A stretch of DNA of 48,165 nucleotides from Lentimicrobiaceae bacterium (GCA_018001695.1 JAGNHN010000026.1:1-48165); one strand, 5' to 3'; positions 1 to 8,349 are shown, counted from the stretch's first letter. Translations and numbers: made by a program. The notes: a model not told the origin generated them from the letters alone.

Positions 1-223
1 AACCAAAAATTTTCTTTAAAGATCGTTTTTCAACCAAATCTGATCTTGCAATTTCCCAGAACGATTTATTTACCAGTTATTAATTTTTGTCACTCATAAT
101 AATAGCCCCTTTTTAGAGGGGACTCAATATTGGCGAAAAAGATACCTAGACGGTTATCGTGAAAAGATTGAGTATTTTGATAACAAAGAAAAGAAAACAG
201 AAGGATCCCCTTTATTCAAAGAT

Positions 224-739
224 ATGTCAAAGGTCATTCTTAAAAGAGGATATATTGAACCTGACGAATTTGTTAATATCTGCAGATGGAAAACTAATCG
301 TCCTCAATCTAGATATTCAAGTGAAGATAATCTGAAGACGATAAAAACAATGTCTAAGGATATTATTGCATTTCATCTACGAGAAGAGCAGGATCGTACT
401 TCAAAGTCAATAAAATTGTTAAAATCACTTAACGGAGTACAGGTGCCTGTCGCATCTGCTTTGTTAACGGTAATGTTTCCAAAAACATACTGCGTTATTG
501 ATTATCGAGTAAGAAGGGCAATTTATTTTCTTGAAAATAGCAAGAATGGGATTCTAGCATTTGAACAGTATAGTTCGTTTACAGGATGCCTAGATATAAC
601 AAGTAAAGGACCTTCGGTTAAAGACTATGTAGAATACTTACAAAAAATATCAAGAGAGTCAACGAGATTGAAATGCACACCAAGAGAATTGGAAATGGCT
701 TTATGGGAATATGATTCACAAGTTGGGGAAAAAAAATAA
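224..739 (+). CDS. Hypothetical protein with helix-hairpin-helix-like segment; 5' end uncertain
   Basis: From the first ATG this encodes 171 aa. Residues about 64-105 (KLLKSLNGVQVPVASALL followed by a 'fPktYcVIDYRVrrA' stretch) resemble the HhH-GPD-like fold of DNA glycosylase relatives, but I do not recognise a named family and see no clear catalytic motif. The same frame stays open upstream to base 44 and reads protein-like from about base 122 (YWRKRYLDGYREKIEYFD), yet it has no ATG, GTG or TTG. Either an unusual start is used, the true start was lost by mutation, or an upstream frameshift has cut the gene. G+C is low (19 of 60 in bases 301-360), as in other island genes and unlike the core genes to the right. 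The neighbour is a DUF4238 gene in the same direction. A role in the defence island is only inferred from context. Confidence 0.55.
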   Translation: MSKVILKRGYIEPDEFVNICRWKTNRPQSRYSSEDNLKTIKTMSKDIIAFHLREEQDRTSKSIKLLKSLNGVQVPVASALLTVMFPKTYCVIDYRVRRAIYFLENSKNGILAFEQYSSFTGCLDITSKGPSVKDYVEYLQKISRESTRLKCTPRELEMALWEYDSQVGEKK

Positions 740-847
740 TAGCAGAAGCATAAATACCATAATCATTTCCAGTAACACCTTGGATCCTTGATGTATGACA
801 TATGAAAAGCCTACTAGTTATAAAGGTGGAGCTACAATCCAGTAAAG

Positions 848-1759
848 ATGATGAAAATAGAGCCTAAACCAAGTCGTAAGGATAATCAACATGTTGTCCC
901 CAGAATTTATTTAAAGTATTGGAAAATAGCAAAGGACAAGAATTTTGTTTATGGAATTGACTTTTCGAACAAATACAAGAAAAGAGTACAAGAGTTTGGT
1001 TTGAATCACAAGGTGTTTAAGGAGAGGAAATATTATTGTAACCCATCATTTTCCAATCCATATATCATCGAAGATTTACTGGGGAATGAGATTGAACCTC
1101 GCTATGATGAAATAATGGACGAGGTTACCAGGGAAATCAATTTGTCATTTGGAATCAGGGAAAAGGTCATTCAATGGCTTTACTATTCTAAAATGAGAAG
1201 CCCCATAATAAGAAACAACACCGCTAGAATGGCAAGTTTTCTATACAATACAAGCCTCAGCCTGAATGAACAAAGCTTAAGGGGTGCAGAGAAAAAAGAG
1301 CTGGTGCGAAATGAAACCCGAATGGCAAAGGACGTTCAACTAAATACCTTTGCTCATGATGGGCAGCTAGAATCACTATTAACTCTTTTTATTGAGACAC
1401 TGAATGCGAAACATTGGAGGATACTTAAATCCATTCCTCGGTTTGAATTTTTAACTAATGACAATCCAGGATTTTCACCCAACACTAATACCCTATTTGC
1501 TAAAGATGTTCCCTTCCATCATGTGATGGAAATGAATGCAGATTCAATGATATTTTATCCTCTGTCGCCTTCTTATTGTCTAGAAGTTGCACCATTTGTA
1601 AAAGGAACTGCACTTAATGTTTGTGCAATGGAGATGGAAATCAAATACGAACAAGCAGAACCGGAATTGATAGATTTTATAAATGAGGGGGTTAAATACA
1701 CCTGCAGTAAGGTTGTCATTTCCAGCACTAGAAATATATTACAACATTTACTTACTTAG
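848..1759 (+). CDS. DUF4238 family protein
   Basis: This encodes 303 aa, a usual length for DUF4238. Family hallmarks are the N-terminal 'qHVVPRIYLKYW' segment (about residues 15-26), a central 'FLTNDNPGF' (about 200-208) and 'FYPLSPSYCLEV' (about 235-246). DUF4238 proteins have no settled biochemical role. They are scattered among bacteria, often in islands with restriction or other defence genes, which fits this position just upstream of a type III R-M locus. No signal peptide or membrane segment is seen, so it is probably cytoplasmic. Two adjacent ATG codons (848 and 851) could each serve as start. A purine-rich AAGGTGGAG lies at 823-831, rather far upstream. The gene is AT-rich, suggesting transfer. 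The family call is fairly secure; the function is unknown. Confidence 0.75.
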   Translation: MMKIEPKPSRKDNQHVVPRIYLKYWKIAKDKNFVYGIDFSNKYKKRVQEFGLNHKVFKERKYYCNPSFSNPYIIEDLLGNEIEPRYDEIMDEVTREINLSFGIREKVIQWLYYSKMRSPIIRNNTARMASFLYNTSLSLNEQSLRGAEKKELVRNETRMAKDVQLNTFAHDGQLESLLTLFIETLNAKHWRILKSIPRFEFLTNDNPGFSPNTNTLFAKDVPFHHVMEMNADSMIFYPLSPSYCLEVAPFVKGTALNVCAMEMEIKYEQAEPELIDFINEGVKYTCSKVVISSTRNILQHLLT

Positions 1760-1919
1760 TATTGGACATCAGGGTATTATACTATTTCAAACGCTACGAT
1801 CTAGAATGAAGAGAAATTTGTAACCCAAGGAAGGATCTTAACCGCACCAAGAGTTTGCCTTCCTAAGAAAAACACTATCTTGCTGTCCTGAGTTATTGAC
1901 AAAATACGGAGCCAATACG

Positions 1920-3992
1920 ATGATTGAGAAATTAGACATGAGTAGCCCGGATCTGGTGAATGCCAATTTTGAAAAGCTGGCAGCGCTCTTCCCCAACTGT
2001 GTTACCGAAAGTGCCGAGGGGAAGGCCATCGATTTTGACCTGCTGAAGCAGGAGCTTAGTCACGCGGTGGTGGAAGGCAGCAAAGAGCGTTACCGGCTGG
2101 AGTGGCCAGGGAAAAAAGAGGCCATTGTGACGGCCAACATTCCCTCAACCAAAACGCTGCGCCCGGTGCGGGCAGACTCGGTTGACTTTGATAATACTGA
2201 GAACATATATATTGAAGGCGACAACCTGGAGGTGCTAAAACTGCTGCAGGAAAGCTACCTGGGCAAGATTAAGATGATTTATATCGACCCGCCCTATAAT
2301 ACAGGAAAAGACTTCATATACAAAGACAACTTTGCCAAAGATACCAGGCAAGAACTGGAGGAAAGCGGACAGGTCGACGAATATAACCAACGCTTGGTCG
2401 TGAACCCTGAAACAGCCGGACGTTACCACTCCGACTGGCTGAGCATGATGTACCCAAGACTTAAACTGGCAAGAAATCTCTTACGAGAGGATGGGGTGAT
2501 TTTTATTTCGATTGATGATAATGAATCACAAAACTTGAGAAAGCTTTGTGACGAGATCCTAGGAGAAAATAACTTCGTTGCTGATGTTTGTGTAGTCAAT
2601 AATCTAAAAGGAAGAAATGATAAGAGATATATTGCCACAGCGAATGAAAGATTATTTATGTATGTAAAATCTGACCAATACCAAGAATGTGGATTACGGT
2701 TGCCGGATGAAAGACTTAATGAATTCAATAATCAAGATGAAATCGGTAAATACAGAGAGCTAGGTCTAAGAAAACGTGGTGGAGCAGACACAAGAGAGAA
2801 GAGACCTCATATGTTTTTCCCGCTTTATATAAATCCTGTTAATGGGGAAGTTAGTATTGATTGGTCAAAGGATTTTGCAATTGAAGTATTCCCAAGAAAA
2901 TCTGATGGTTCAGATGGTTGTTGGCGTTGGGGCAAAGTAACTACAAAGCTACGTTTAAAGAATCTTATTGGCAGAGCTGTAAGTGGAAGTATTAAATGGG
3001 ATGTATTTGAAAAAGATTATTTAGAAACAGAGGGTGAATTAAGAAAGATTAAACCGAAATCTGTATTTTTCGGTTCAGCTTATTCTACTGATAGGGCAAC
3101 GAAAGAGTACAGATCCCTTTTTGCTGATGCTGATTTTCCTAGCCCTAAGTCTGTTTCAATGCTAATTGATATAATAGAATACTCGGTTCCTGCTGATTCT
3201 AATGAAATAGTTTTAGACTTCTTTTCAGGTTCAGCTGCTACAGCTCATGCTATCATAGAAATTAATACGGATCAAAACGGCAACAGGCGATTCATCATGG
3301 TTCAACTACCTGAAACCACAGATGAAAAAAGCGAAGCATTCAAGGCTGGTTACAAAAACATCTGCGAAATCGGAAAAGAGCGCATCCGCAGGGCTGCCAA
3401 AGCCATTGTTAATGAGAAACAGGCCGAAATAATCAAGAAGCAGGAACAACTTGAGAAAATGATCAGTGGACCGTTGTCCATGGTGAATGGTCAATGGGTG
3501 TTTCCGGAAGGCAGGATCATAGAGGATACGGCCCGGGAAATGTTAGATGAAATGAATCAATTGCAACTCGGCCTTAATAACTTAGACACTGGGTTCAGGG
3601 TGTACAGGCTGGATACCAGCAATATGCAGGACGTGTATTACCGTCCGCAGGATTATAAGCAGGAAGAACTGGCGCTGTTCGCTGATAACATTAAGCCGGA
3701 TCGTAGTCCGGATGATTTACTGGCGCAGATCATGCTGGATTGGGGATTGCCGCTTTCCCTGAAGATCGAGCAAATCAGCATACAAGGTAAGCAGGTATTC
3801 AAAGTGGCCGGAGATTCTCTTTACGCTTGTTTTGATAAAGGGATAGATGAGGCTTTCGCAAAAGAAATCGCCAGGCACAAGCCCCTGCGCATCGTATTCC
3901 GCGATAGCGGCTTCAAGGACGATACCGCCAAAACCAATGTCAAGCAATTGCTCAGGCAACTCAGCCCGGAGACGGAGATGAGGGTGATTTAA
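1920..3992 (+). CDS. mod: Type III restriction-modification N6-adenine DNA methyltransferase (Mod)
   Basis: This is the modification and specificity subunit of a type III R-M system, 690 aa. It transfers methyl from S-adenosylmethionine to adenine N6 and, with Res, forms the restriction complex. Motif order is that of beta-class enzymes: catalytic DPPYNTG at residues 123-129, then a long target-recognition region, then the AdoMet-binding motif LDFFSGSAATAHA from about residue 432. ATG 1920 is preferred over an in-frame TTG at 1896 because CGGAG lies about 9 bases ahead of it and the protein then begins like other Mod proteins. The central part (about 2450-3270, between the two motifs) is much more AT-rich than both ends: 38 G+C in 120 bases at 2581-2700, against 36 in 60 at 2041-2100. 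This is a sign of an exchanged target-recognition domain. The res gene follows only after a 1.2-kb insertion holding a broken gene and an Abi gene. Confidence 0.93.
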   Translation: MIEKLDMSSPDLVNANFEKLAALFPNCVTESAEGKAIDFDLLKQELSHAVVEGSKERYRLEWPGKKEAIVTANIPSTKTLRPVRADSVDFDNTENIYIEGDNLEVLKLLQESYLGKIKMIYIDPPYNTGKDFIYKDNFAKDTRQELEESGQVDEYNQRLVVNPETAGRYHSDWLSMMYPRLKLARNLLREDGVIFISIDDNESQNLRKLCDEILGENNFVADVCVVNNLKGRNDKRYIATANERLFMYVKSDQYQECGLRLPDERLNEFNNQDEIGKYRELGLRKRGGADTREKRPHMFFPLYINPVNGEVSIDWSKDFAIEVFPRKSDGSDGCWRWGKVTTKLRLKNLIGRAVSGSIKWDVFEKDYLETEGELRKIKPKSVFFGSAYSTDRATKEYRSLFADADFPSPKSVSMLIDIIEYSVPADSNEIVLDFFSGSAATAHAIIEINTDQNGNRRFIMVQLPETTDEKSEAFKAGYKNICEIGKERIRRAAKAIVNEKQAEIIKKQEQLEKMISGPLSMVNGQWVFPEGRIIEDTAREMLDEMNQLQLGLNNLDTGFRVYRLDTSNMQDVYYRPQDYKQEELALFADNIKPDRSPDDLLAQIMLDWGLPLSLKIEQISIQGKQVFKVAGDSLYACFDKGIDEAFAKEIARHKPLRIVFRDSGFKDDTAKTNVKQLLRQLSPETEMRVI

Positions 3993-4194
3993 TCAATGGT
4001 TAATGGATAATTGTTAATTGTTAATGAAAAAAGTTAACCCAATAAAGGATAAGAGTTTTGCTTTTGCGGTTCAGGTGGTGAATGCTTATAAATTTCTGAC
4101 TACAGGACATAAGGAGTATGTGATGAGCAAGCAATTGTTGCGTTCAGGCACTGCGATTGGAGCATTGTATGAACTACCGAGCATTGACCATTGA
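3993..4194 (+). repeat. Imperfect inverted repeats enclosing a broken four-helix-bundle gene
   Basis: TCAATGGTTAATG at 3993-4005, directly after the mod stop codon, is matched in inverse orientation by CATTGACCATTGA at 4182-4194 (12 of 13 positions). Both sit beside AT-rich runs of the TAATTGTTAATTG and AATTATCAATTAA kind, which I know as common intergenic repeats in Bacteroidota next to four-helix-bundle genes. The right repeat supplies the stop codon of the truncated frame. The 202-bp unit looks like a degenerate cassette or the scar of a repeat-mediated deletion. Confidence 0.5.
4024..4194 (+). pseudogene. Truncated four-helix-bundle protein (23S rRNA intervening-sequence protein family)
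   Basis: The frame encodes 56 aa. Its N-terminal part carries the family signature: 'iKDKSFAFAVQVVNAYKFL' at about residues 7-25 and 'SKQLLRSGTAIGA' at about 35-47. Full-length members run to about 115-125 aa with a further two helices, and here translation ends right after 'GALYELPSIDH' where an inverted repeat begins. It is therefore almost certainly a remnant. Members occur in 23S rRNA intervening sequences or as free-standing genes in Bacteroidota and their function is unclear. It lies between mod and the Abi gene, so it marks past insertion activity within the R-M locus. Confidence 0.7.
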
Positions 4195-4211
4195 AAATTA
4201 TCAATTAAAAA

Positions 4212-4242
4212 TTTGTAAAAATGAGAATCATTCGTATATTTG
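4212..4242 (+). promoter_or_regulatory. Bacteroidota-type promoter for the Abi leader RNA, Abi and downstream res operon
   Basis: TTTG at 4212-4215 and TATATTTG at 4235-4242 match the Bacteroidota -33 (TTTG) and -7 (TAnnTTTG) elements, separated by 19 bases. Transcription would start near 4249, giving a leader of roughly 95 bases before the Abi start at 4345. The Abi gene, and through overlap res, would therefore be transcribed separately from mod. Confidence 0.7.
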
Positions 4243-4248
4243 CGGGTA

Positions 4249-4343
4249 ATAATACCTGCCACGCTTCCCGTAAGATCAGCGCACCCGGGCGGGTTTTCGC
4301 TTTTAATGGGTTATCTTTCAATTCTTTACATAAAAGGTAACCC
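4249..4343 (+). ncRNA. Structured leader RNA upstream of the Abi gene (abiF-RNA-motif candidate)
   Basis: The predicted transcript folds into two helical parts. ACCTGCC (4254-4260) pairs with GGCGGGT (4288-4294), 7 bp with one wobble. It encloses a CGCT/AGCG helix (4262-4265 with 4278-4281), and the loop CCCG (4267-4270) could form a pseudoknot with a CGGG further on. A second hairpin pairs GGGTTATC (4308-4315) with GGTAACCC (4336-4343), 8 bp with one wobble, and hides the AAAAGG ribosome-binding region just before ATG 4345. A conserved structured RNA upstream of abiF-type genes (the abiF RNA motif) has been described from comparative genomics. The position fits, but I could not compare against its covariance model. 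It may act as an RNA antitoxin, a translational switch, or both. Confidence 0.6.
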
Positions 4344-4344
4344 G

Positions 4345-5241
4345 ATGATTTACAGCAAGAAAGCGCTTCCCATCCCGGATCAGATAAGAAAATTGAAGGA
4401 AAGGGGTCTAACTATAGAAGATGAGACCAGAGCAGCCTCATATCTATCCAATATCAGCTATTACAGGTTAAGAGCCTATACCTATCCTTTTCAGGATAAT
4501 GATAATCCAAATCACCCGTTTACCGCTCGGATAAGCTTGGATGAGATTATTGGCTTGTATGTTTTCGACAGACGACTCAGGCTCCTGGTATTGAATGCCA
4601 TCGAGAAAATTGAAGTTTCAATTCGGACCCAGATCATTTACCACTGGGCCATGAAGTATGGCAGCCACTGGCATTTGGATGACACCCTGTATCGCAATCA
4701 AATCCTGTTTAGGAAGGACATTACACGCTTGCAAGAGGAAATAAACCGCAGTTCAGAGACTTTCATTGATCACTATAAAAGCAAGTATTGTAATCCACCC
4801 GACCCACCTTCCTGGATGAGTCTGGAAGTAAGTGGTTTTGGATTACTCTCTACCATTTTCAAAAATCTCAAACAAGGGGTAGAGAAAAAGACAGTGACAA
4901 GATACTACGGTATTTTTGATATCGGGGTAATGGAGAATTGGATGCATTCGTTCAGCAACCTACGCAATATTTGCGCGCATCATAGTCGCTTATGGAACAG
5001 GCGATTGACTGCACATATAAAACTGCCGACCCGAACGAAGAATGTATTCATACAGGATCTAAACATCTATCCTTATAAACTGTACGCAGCACTATGTTGC
5101 ATGAAGTATGTCCTTGATATCATTAGCCCGGGACACTCTTTCTCCAGCAAATTAAAGGATCTGATGCATGATTGCCCGTTAGCCCAGGAAAAGGAAATGG
5201 GTTTTCCACATACCTGGCATACTGAAAAATTTTGGCAATAA
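4345..5241 (+). CDS. Abi_2 (AbiD/AbiF-type) HEPN abortive-infection protein
   Basis: This encodes 298 aa, the normal length for the Abi_2 family. The N-terminus 'IYSKKALPIPDQIRKLKERG' and 'YLSNISYYRLRAYTYPF' are typical. The HEPN RNase signature RNICAHH (R207 to H212, R-x4-H) followed by RLWNR is intact, so the nuclease centre looks functional. HEPN proteins of this kind are thought to cleave RNA and stop growth of phage-infected cells. ATG 4345 is chosen because it begins the conserved N-terminus. An in-frame TTG at 4240 would fall in the promoter. The stop codon overlaps the ATG of res (TAATG at 5239-5243), so the two are translationally coupled. The gene sits between mod and res, an arrangement like the HEPN anticodon nuclease PrrC inside the EcoprrI locus. 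That it guards the R-M system is inference. Confidence 0.88.
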   Translation: MIYSKKALPIPDQIRKLKERGLTIEDETRAASYLSNISYYRLRAYTYPFQDNDNPNHPFTARISLDEIIGLYVFDRRLRLLVLNAIEKIEVSIRTQIIYHWAMKYGSHWHLDDTLYRNQILFRKDITRLQEEINRSSETFIDHYKSKYCNPPDPPSWMSLEVSGFGLLSTIFKNLKQGVEKKTVTRYYGIFDIGVMENWMHSFSNLRNICAHHSRLWNRRLTAHIKLPTRTKNVFIQDLNIYPYKLYAALCCMKYVLDIISPGHSFSSKLKDLMHDCPLAQEKEMGFPHTWHTEKFWQ

Positions 5242-8200
5242 TGAAATTACAGTTCAAAGAACAGGACTTTCAGGTTCAGGCGGTCAAGGCGGTCGTGGAC
5301 TGCTTCGCGGGGCAAGCGATAAAGACAAACCGCTTCACCCTGGAGCGTAGTGCAGCCCTTATACGTAAGGCTAAGCAAGCGGCTGAAGGGGTGCAAACCC
5401 TCGCACTCGAGACCGAGGTCATGGAGGAAATCGGTTACCGCAACAGCCCAATACAAATACCTGAATCACAAATACTAAAGAACATACAGGAGGTTCAGCA
5501 ACGCAATGATCTCAAGCTTAGCCAGGAGATTGAACGGCCCAAAACCATTCAGCTTGGCTATAATCTGACCATTGAGATGGAAACCGGTACAGGGAAAACC
5601 TATACTTATATCCGTACCATGTATGAGCTTAACAAACATTATGGCTGGAGCAAGTTCATCATCATTGTGCCTAGTATTGCTATCAGGGAAGGTGTCTACA
5701 GTTCTTTCCTGGTCACGCAAGACCATTTTCAGGAGTTATACGGTCACAAGATCAATCCTTTCATATACAATTCTGGGCGCCCACAGGATATCGAGAATTT
5801 CGCATCCGACAGCCGTATCAGTGTGATGATTATCAACACCCAGGCCTTTAATGCCAGCGGAGCAGATGCAAGAAGGATCTATCAGGAGTTGGATCAGTTC
5901 GGCACCCGAAGACCCATTGATATCATAGCCCAAACCAATCCGATTCTGATCATCGATGAGCCGCAGTCTGTCGAGGGAGCAAGGACCATGGAAAGCATGC
6001 AGGACTTCCATCCCCTGTTCACATTGCGATACTCAGCCACGCATAGGGTGGAATACAATAAAGTGTATCGCCTGGATGCCCTGGACGCATATAATAAGCG
6101 CCTGGTAAAGAAGATACAAGTAAAAGGCATCAATTTGAGAGGCGCTACAGGTACAACAGGATACCTCTACCTGGAGCAGATTATCCTGAGCACCAATAAA
6201 CCACCATATGCTGTGGTAGAATTTGAAAAGCGGGTTGGTGAGGGGGTAAGAAAGGTTCGCCAGAAAGTTAGTGAGGGTGCGAACCTTTTTGAGCTTTCAG
6301 GAAATCTACCTGCATACAAGAACCAATCCATCACTGAGATTAATGGATATCATAATAAGATCGTTGTTGGTGGACAGGATATCTTCCCTGGAGATATTGT
6401 CAATGATATTGATGAGAATGCATTTAGAAGGGTACAAATCAGGGAAACCATTATCTCACACTTAAAAAAAGAGAAGTTACTATTTGAGAGAGGCATCAAG
6501 GTACTCTCGCTATTCTTTATTGACTCCGTTGACAAGTACCGGATTTATGACGAGTCAGGAGAACAGGCCCCGGGTGAATACGCCCAGATATTTGAGGAAG
6601 AATACGGGCAATTAATCAAGGAATATACGCCGGATTCCAATACAATGGATCCAGATGAAACCCGCGGCCATTCGCTATCAAACATGGTGAAATACTGGCA
6701 AAGGGATGCCGCGCAACATGTACATGACGGCTACTTCTCCATTGACAAGAAAGGTAAAGCTATAGATCCCGCCCTTAAGAGAGGTAGTGAGGATTCAGAT
6801 GATATATCCGCCTATGACCTTATCATGAAGAATAAGGAAAGGTTATTGAGCTTCGAAGAACCTACCCGGTTCATTTTTTCTCACTCCGCGTTGAAAGAAG
6901 GCTGGGACAACCCCAATGTTTTTCAGATTTGCGCGCTGAAAAATGTGGACAGTGGAAGCCAGACAAGGAGACGGCAAGAAGTAGGAAGGGGGATGCGTTT
7001 ATGCGTCAACAGAAACGGCAATCGTCTGGACTTTGAGATGGTGGGGGACCAGGTACATGAAATAAACAAGCTAACGGTTGTGGCATCGGAAAGCTATGAA
7101 GCCTTCGCGCAGGGGTTGCAGCGTGAAATTGCGGCAACGCTCAAAGACCGTCCCCAAAGGGCAGAAGTGGAATACTTTATTGGCAAGTTGGTTAATAATG
7201 AGAAAGACGAGGAATACAGGATCACGGAGAGTGATGCGAAAAAGATTCAGTTTCAATTAATAAGGGCAGAGATTATTGATGAAAGTTACAAGATAACTGC
7301 AGCAGGCAGGGAAATCATAGAGCAAAATAAGATGCCTTTGCCCGAAAACCTCGAACCATACAGGGAATCTATCGGCAGGTTGCTTCAATCCATCTACACG
7401 GGAGAAGCATTCAAACCAGAAGATGAAAGAAAAACCATCCATCTTAGCACGAACAAGAATTTCACCAGGAAAGAGTTTCAGGCCTTATGGGAGAAGATCA
7501 ACATAAAAACCATATATGAAGTAAAGTTTGATACCGGCAAGCTAATCAGTGACAGTAAAAGCCGCATTAATGCACAACTTCAGATTGGGGATCGTGCCTA
7601 TGAAGTCAAAACGGGTGAATTAGAGGATGGCACCAAAGAGCAATTGGAAGAAGGTGCACTGGTAAAGGAATCGGAACGTCAATACCTGACACTGAATAAC
7701 ACGTTGTTTACCAATACGGTATATGATATTGTAGGTGAAATCGAGGCACTTACTAACCTTACACGGGCTACCATTGTTGCCATACTCAAGGCTATTGAAG
7801 AAGATAAGTTTTTATTGCTTCGCAAGAACCCGGAAGAATTCATTGCCAAGTGCGGTAAGCTCATTAACGAAGTAAAAGCTAGTCTGATTATCAACAATAT
7901 AGTGTATCATAAGACTGAAGAGCGACATGATGCCAGAACCGTTTTCACCAATGACAAGTATGCTTTACGGAACTCGGAGATGTTGAAAAAGCATATCTAT
8001 GACTACATTACTTCTGATTCAAAGATTGAATCTGAATTTGCCAAAGCACTTGATAACAGCACTGAAGTAGTGGTTTACGCCAAGTTGCCAAAGAGCTTTT
8101 TTATCTCTACACCTGTAGCCAATTACAGCCCGGATTGGGCCATTGTTTTCGATAAGGAAAGCGTGCGTCATATCTATTTTGTAGCCGAAACCAAAGGTTC

Positions 8201-8345
8201 TGATTCAGATTTGGAATTGCGTGAAATTGAGCGACTCAAAATCCATTGTGCCACTGAACATTTCAAAGAGATAAGTGGCAATGAAGTAAAGTTTGAGAGA
8301 GTAAGCAGCTATGAGAAGCTATTTGAAATAGTGCAATTAAAGTAA
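5241..8345 (+). CDS. res: Type III restriction endonuclease subunit Res
   Basis: This encodes 1034 aa, usual for Res. It has the SF2 helicase core: Walker A GTGKT at residues 116-120, motif II DEPQ at 239-242, 'HSALKEGWDNPN' at about residue 550, and a motif VI-like 'RRRQEVGRGMRL' near 580. A C-terminal PD-(D/E)xK nuclease is visible as PD at 964-965 and E983-T-K985. With Mod it would use ATP to communicate between unmethylated sites and cut DNA. ATG 5241 overlaps the stop of the Abi gene by one base. An alternative TTG at 5232 gives only three more residues. The helicase gene begins 4 bases after the stop, so Abi, res, helicase and DUF4391 form one operon. Normally res follows mod directly, so the intervening Abi module is unusual. 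Confidence 0.93.
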   Translation: MKLQFKEQDFQVQAVKAVVDCFAGQAIKTNRFTLERSAALIRKAKQAAEGVQTLALETEVMEEIGYRNSPIQIPESQILKNIQEVQQRNDLKLSQEIERPKTIQLGYNLTIEMETGTGKTYTYIRTMYELNKHYGWSKFIIIVPSIAIREGVYSSFLVTQDHFQELYGHKINPFIYNSGRPQDIENFASDSRISVMIINTQAFNASGADARRIYQELDQFGTRRPIDIIAQTNPILIIDEPQSVEGARTMESMQDFHPLFTLRYSATHRVEYNKVYRLDALDAYNKRLVKKIQVKGINLRGATGTTGYLYLEQIILSTNKPPYAVVEFEKRVGEGVRKVRQKVSEGANLFELSGNLPAYKNQSITEINGYHNKIVVGGQDIFPGDIVNDIDENAFRRVQIRETIISHLKKEKLLFERGIKVLSLFFIDSVDKYRIYDESGEQAPGEYAQIFEEEYGQLIKEYTPDSNTMDPDETRGHSLSNMVKYWQRDAAQHVHDGYFSIDKKGKAIDPALKRGSEDSDDISAYDLIMKNKERLLSFEEPTRFIFSHSALKEGWDNPNVFQICALKNVDSGSQTRRRQEVGRGMRLCVNRNGNRLDFEMVGDQVHEINKLTVVASESYEAFAQGLQREIAATLKDRPQRAEVEYFIGKLVNNEKDEEYRITESDAKKIQFQLIRAEIIDESYKITAAGREIIEQNKMPLPENLEPYRESIGRLLQSIYTGEAFKPEDERKTIHLSTNKNFTRKEFQALWEKINIKTIYEVKFDTGKLISDSKSRINAQLQIGDRAYEVKTGELEDGTKEQLEEGALVKESERQYLTLNNTLFTNTVYDIVGEIEALTNLTRATIVAILKAIEEDKFLLLRKNPEEFIAKCGKLINEVKASLIINNIVYHKTEERHDARTVFTNDKYALRNSEMLKKHIYDYITSDSKIESEFAKALDNSTEVVVYAKLPKSFFISTPVANYSPDWAIVFDKESVRHIYFVAETKGSDSDLELREIERLKIHCATEHFKEISGNEVKFERVSSYEKLFEIVQLK

Positions 8346-8349
8346 GCGC

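Noticed and set aside
1838..2029. Short minus-strand frame across the mod start
   Set aside because: It is only 63 codons, lies opposite the conserved mod N-terminus and shows no independent sign of being a gene.
4242..4259. GCGGGTA-ATAA-TACCTGC hairpin upstream of the Abi gene as an RNA structure
   Set aside because: Its left arm overlaps the TATATTTG promoter box, so it would not be fully transcribed. ACCTGCC can instead pair with GGCGGGT further on.
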